NCBI RefSeq assembly: GCF_003046795.1
Contig: NZ_PZKN01000014.1
Location: forward strand, 32,213 to 96,212
Direction of reading: 5' to 3'
DNA from: Desulfonatronum sp. SC1
Lineage (GTDB): Bacteria; Desulfobacterota; Desulfovibrionia; Desulfovibrionales; Desulfonatronaceae
Length of the DNA: 64,000 bases
Under the pieces are notes generated by a model. That model worked only from the letters and a program-made list of their open reading frames with translations. It searched no databases and was not told the DNA's origin. Below, one piece after another: positions 61,731 through 64,000 of this stretch. Each line of letters begins with the position of its first letter. The stretch's first letter is position 1. The position numbers and the translations under genes were made by a program.

Positions 61731-63089
61731 ATGACCCCGCCCACATCGTCTCCACCGCGCACCACTCTGCGCACCACCATATGTACTTTAGGCGCCCTGA
61801 CCCCGCCGACCTTGTCCTGTCTGTTGCTGGCGGCCCATTATCTGCGCTCCGGGGATCTGGGAATGGTCGCGGTCTGCCTGGCCCTGCCCGGGCTGTTTTT
61901 TCTGCGCCGGGCCTGGGTCCGTCCGGTGTTGCAGGCGGCCTTTGCCGCGGGCATGGCCGTCTGGGTGCTGGCCATGATGGACCTGATCCAGTTTCGGCAG
62001 GTGGTCGGTCTGCCGTGGCTGCGCCTGGCCCTAATCCTGGGCTCGGTGGCCGTGGTCACGGGCGCCGGAGCCCTGTTTCTCGAAACCCGCGTTCTTCGAG
62101 AACGCTTCAGCCGAAGGCCCGAAGCGGCATTGGTCCAGTCCGGGGCGTTTCTGCTCACGGTTTGCGCTTTGGCGCTGGCCCAGGCCAAGGTTTCCTTCCC
62201 GATCCTTCTCGGTGACCGCTTTTTTCCAGGCTTCGGCGCGCTCCAAATCCTGGGCATGGGGCTCTATGCGGCGTGGATCGCCGGCAAGCTGACCAACCCG
62301 GAGCGGGCTCCCCTGGCGCGGGCCCGGATGTGGCTGTTCTTTTCCGTGATCTTTTTCGGCCAACTGGCCCTGGGCTTAGCCGGATGGGAGCGGTTCTTGA
62401 TGACCGGGGACCTGCATTTGCCGGTTCCGGCCTTGATTCTGGCCGGACCGATCTATCGGGGGGAGGGGTTCTTCATGCTCATTCTCTTTTTGAGCACGGT
62501 TCTCTTGGTGGGACCGGCCTGGTGCAGTCATCTCTGCTACATCGGGGCCTGGGACCACCAGGCGGCCCTGCGGACCAAACGCCCGCAAACCCTGCCGTCC
62601 TGGGCCTTCCCGGCCCGCCTGGCCATTTTCGCGCTGATCATGCTCACAGCCTTGGGACTGCGCCTGCTGGACGTTCACTGGACCTGGGCCGTGGCCCTGG
62701 CCGCCGGGTTTGGTCTGGCGGGAGTGGGGATCATGGCCGCGATATCCCGCAAAATGGGCGTGATGGCCCACTGCACGGTCTTCTGCCCGGTGGGACTGGC
62801 CGCGGTGGTCCTGGGGCGGCTGCTGCCCTGGCGGCTGCGCATCAATCAGGACTGCGACGCCTGCGGTCGCTGCGCCCGGGTTTGTCGGTACGGCGCCCTG
62901 GAGCCCGGACACCTCGCCAACCGAAAACCCGGCCTGTCCTGCACCCTCTGCGGAGACTGCATCCACCGCTGCCGCGACAACCGCCTGTCCTACGGCTTCG
63001 CCCGCCTCTCACCCACCACGTCCCGCCATTTGTTCATCCTGCTGATCACCGTCCTGCATGCCGTGTTTCTGGCCACGGCCAGGATATGA
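61731..63089 (+). CDS. NapH/NosR-like polyferredoxin membrane protein
   Basis: This 452-residue protein starts at the ATG at 61731 with GGAG upstream. About ten hydrophobic helices are interrupted by WCSHLCYIGAWD (a CxxxC pair) and followed by CTVFCPVGL. Two 4Fe-4S motifs near the end are CDACGRCARVCRYG and CTLCGDCIHRC, and a last helix follows. The arrangement is that of NapH/NosR C-terminal domains, which pass electrons from quinol or ferredoxin to periplasmic partners. It is headed by two FNR-type boxes. It likely belongs to the same anaerobic/nitrosative regulon as hcp. Confidence 0.82.
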   Translation: MTPPTSSPPRTTLRTTICTLGALTPPTLSCLLLAAHYLRSGDLGMVAVCLALPGLFFLRRAWVRPVLQAAFAAGMAVWVLAMMDLIQFRQVVGLPWLRLALILGSVAVVTGAGALFLETRVLRERFSRRPEAALVQSGAFLLTVCALALAQAKVSFPILLGDRFFPGFGALQILGMGLYAAWIAGKLTNPERAPLARARMWLFFSVIFFGQLALGLAGWERFLMTGDLHLPVPALILAGPIYRGEGFFMLILFLSTVLLVGPAWCSHLCYIGAWDHQAALRTKRPQTLPSWAFPARLAIFALIMLTALGLRLLDVHWTWAVALAAGFGLAGVGIMAAISRKMGVMAHCTVFCPVGLAAVVLGRLLPWRLRINQDCDACGRCARVCRYGALEPGHLANRKPGLSCTLCGDCIHRCRDNRLSYGFARLSPTTSRHLFILLITVLHAVFLATARI

Positions 63090-63187
63090 TTTGAGTTGGA
63101 AGGGGTGCAGTCATTTGAAATATAAATCGGAGTTGACGCTGCAATGCACACGCATTACCTTCGGCCAATACCATGAAGGAGGTTATC

Positions 63188-63508
63188 ATGCCGACATCAA
63201 CCTTGTTCGAGTCAACCCTGACGGAACGCTACCAGACCACCATTCCCAAGATCGTCCGTGAAACCCTTGGGCTTGGGAAAGGGGACAAGCTCAAGTACAG
63301 CATTGATGCCGGAAAAGTGTCCATTGCTCGTATCGATGAGGTGGAGAATGATCCAATACTGGAGGGATTTCTCGCGTTTCTGGCCCGAGACATGGAACGG
63401 CATCAGGAACGGATTCAGACGGTTGACAGTGGTCTTGCCCAACGAATCACGTCCTTGACGCGGAACATCCAGGTGGATCTTGACCAGCCGCTGGATGAAG
63501 ACGGATGA
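63188..63508 (+). CDS. prlF: PrlF-family antitoxin (AbrB-like)
   Basis: This 106-residue protein starts at the ATG at 63188: an AAGGAGG site lies five bases before it and inside the open frame that begins at 63173, so the longer start is not used. The swapped-hairpin N-terminus ESTLTERYQTTIPKIVRETL is typical of PrlF/SohA antitoxins. A helical C-terminus binds the toxin. It overlaps yhaV at ATGA and should repress the pair. Confidence 0.85.
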   Translation: MPTSTLFESTLTERYQTTIPKIVRETLGLGKGDKLKYSIDAGKVSIARIDEVENDPILEGFLAFLARDMERHQERIQTVDSGLAQRITSLTRNIQVDLDQPLDEDG

Positions 63509-63816
63509 GCGACGCTCCACGGCAACTCGTCGTCAATGGATGGTCAATTTACGCCCACCCGTTGTTCCTGGACCAGTTGGAACGGCTTGCGGCGCAAGTG
63601 TCGAGTCTGAGGGACAAGGACCCTGATGGGTATCAGAAAAAAAATGTCGCCAAACGTCTTGCGGCCATCACCAGGCTGGCCTTCGAGATCATTCCCCAGG
63701 ATCCAGGGCGCCCGGAGTACCGCCAGGGCAGAACGTTGGGCGGCCAACGCAAGCACTGGCTTCGAGCCAAGTTTTTTCAACAGGAGTTTAACAGATTGAA
63801 CGTCATTTTTTTTTGA
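63505..63816 (+). pseudogene. yhaV: truncated YhaV-type toxin (RelE-like RNase)
   Basis: This 103-codon frame matches the first two thirds of YhaV. It has VNGWSIYAHPLFLDQLERL, DPDGYQKKNVAKRLAAI and YRQGRTLGGQRKHWLRAKFFQQ. After about residue 93 the expected YRLFF-RY core and tail (VIVLAWVND) are replaced by FNRLNVIFF and a stop. Normal length is about 150. The ribonuclease should therefore be inactive or altered. The break near 63784 is close to a partial minus-strand ORF, so a mobile element is the likely cause. Confidence 0.7.
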
Positions 63817-63838
63817 AAACGCAAGTGATTTCGGTGTG

Positions 63839-64000
63839 TTAAGTCGCCAATTCCTGTAAGACCCCACTGCTCACTCCGTAGCCCATGGCCTTCAGTATCT
63901 GGGCCTGGGCGTCGCTTGGTTCCTCAAGCTTGCGGGTCGCTTTTCGTGCCCCGGCATTCCAACAAAGACATGAATGGAGTGTGCGCATCTGCTGCATTGT
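63839..64000 (-). CDS. partial ORF, possible transposase C-terminus (runs off the window)
   Basis: On the minus strand 53 codons are open to the window edge and end at 63839. They include RTLHSCLCWNAGARKATRKL and SDAQAQILKAMGYG. The tail pattern somewhat resembles C-termini of IS1634/IS4-type transposases, but I cannot confirm this. It lies immediately next to the truncated toxin. Confidence 0.35.
   Translation of the reverse strand, partial: TMQQMRTLHSCLCWNAGARKATRKLEEPSDAQAQILKAMGYGVSSGVLQELAT

Noticed and set aside
1..64000. tRNA, rRNA and CRISPR arrays
   Set aside because: I looked for TTCRA-type loops with CCA-like stems, rRNA landmarks and regularly spaced direct repeats, and saw none. 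A covariance-model search would be decisive.

Overview
The window is 64 kb of bacterial chromosome from what looks like an anaerobic member of the Desulfovibrionales or a close relative in the Desulfobacterota. Support for this is a four-subunit 2-oxoacid:ferredoxin oxidoreductase, a hybrid-cluster protein beside low-potential iron-sulfur proteins, a heptose kinase for lipopolysaccharide core, Nqr/Rnf-type redox subunits and moderately high G+C. The genus is an inference. I saw no rRNA, tRNA or CRISPR array. All start choices are manual.

Region 1 (about 1-28.2 kb) is a surface-carbohydrate locus. It holds two SDR/methyltransferase genes, a long + strand run of glycosyltransferases (GT2, GT4), two paralogous GT-C membrane transferases with a C-terminal discoidin-like domain, GtrA, a B12-binding radical SAM enzyme, a hexapeptide acyltransferase, a GlpD-like flavoprotein, a flippase-like UPF0104 protein, two methyltransferases, a propeller lipoprotein, a polysaccharide deacetylase and a large YfhO-like membrane protein. 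Three SGNH hydrolases are scattered through it, one with a cysteine-containing C-terminal sorting signal. Broken gene ends and MITE-like repeats show past rearrangement. The final glycan or glycolipid cannot be named from sequence.

Region 2 (28.3-38.2 kb) is housekeeping. It has a heptose-7-phosphate kinase, parB, a small zinc-ribbon gene between parB and parA, parA, and a perfect 50-bp palindrome whose core is a parS site. These are followed by SPFH and NfeD membrane-quality proteins, coaBC and queA.

Region 3 (38.3-50.1 kb) has the korDABC operon, aroE, a LysM lytic transglycosylase, an rRNA methyltransferase, an incomplete oligopeptide ABC importer (yejA-yejB only), a YgjP-type metallopeptidase and a large membrane protein.

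Region 4 (50.4-63.1 kb) is redox and stress related. It has nqrE and nqrF without nqrABCD and split by a MITE-like repeat, a PaaK-like CoA ligase, an MFS exporter and a zinc-ribbon/CarD-like protein. It continues with a cupin, an iron-sulfur protein, hcp, a histidine kinase with a periplasmic haem-c motif, and a NapH-like polyferredoxin. Four FNR/HcpR-type palindromes (TTGAT-N4-RTCAA) lie in front of the iron-sulfur, hcp and NapH-like genes, which suggests one nitrosative/anaerobic regulon. A fifth copy lies beside parS.

The right edge (63.1-64 kb) holds a prlF-yhaV toxin-antitoxin pair whose toxin is truncated next to a partial ORF of possible transposase origin.
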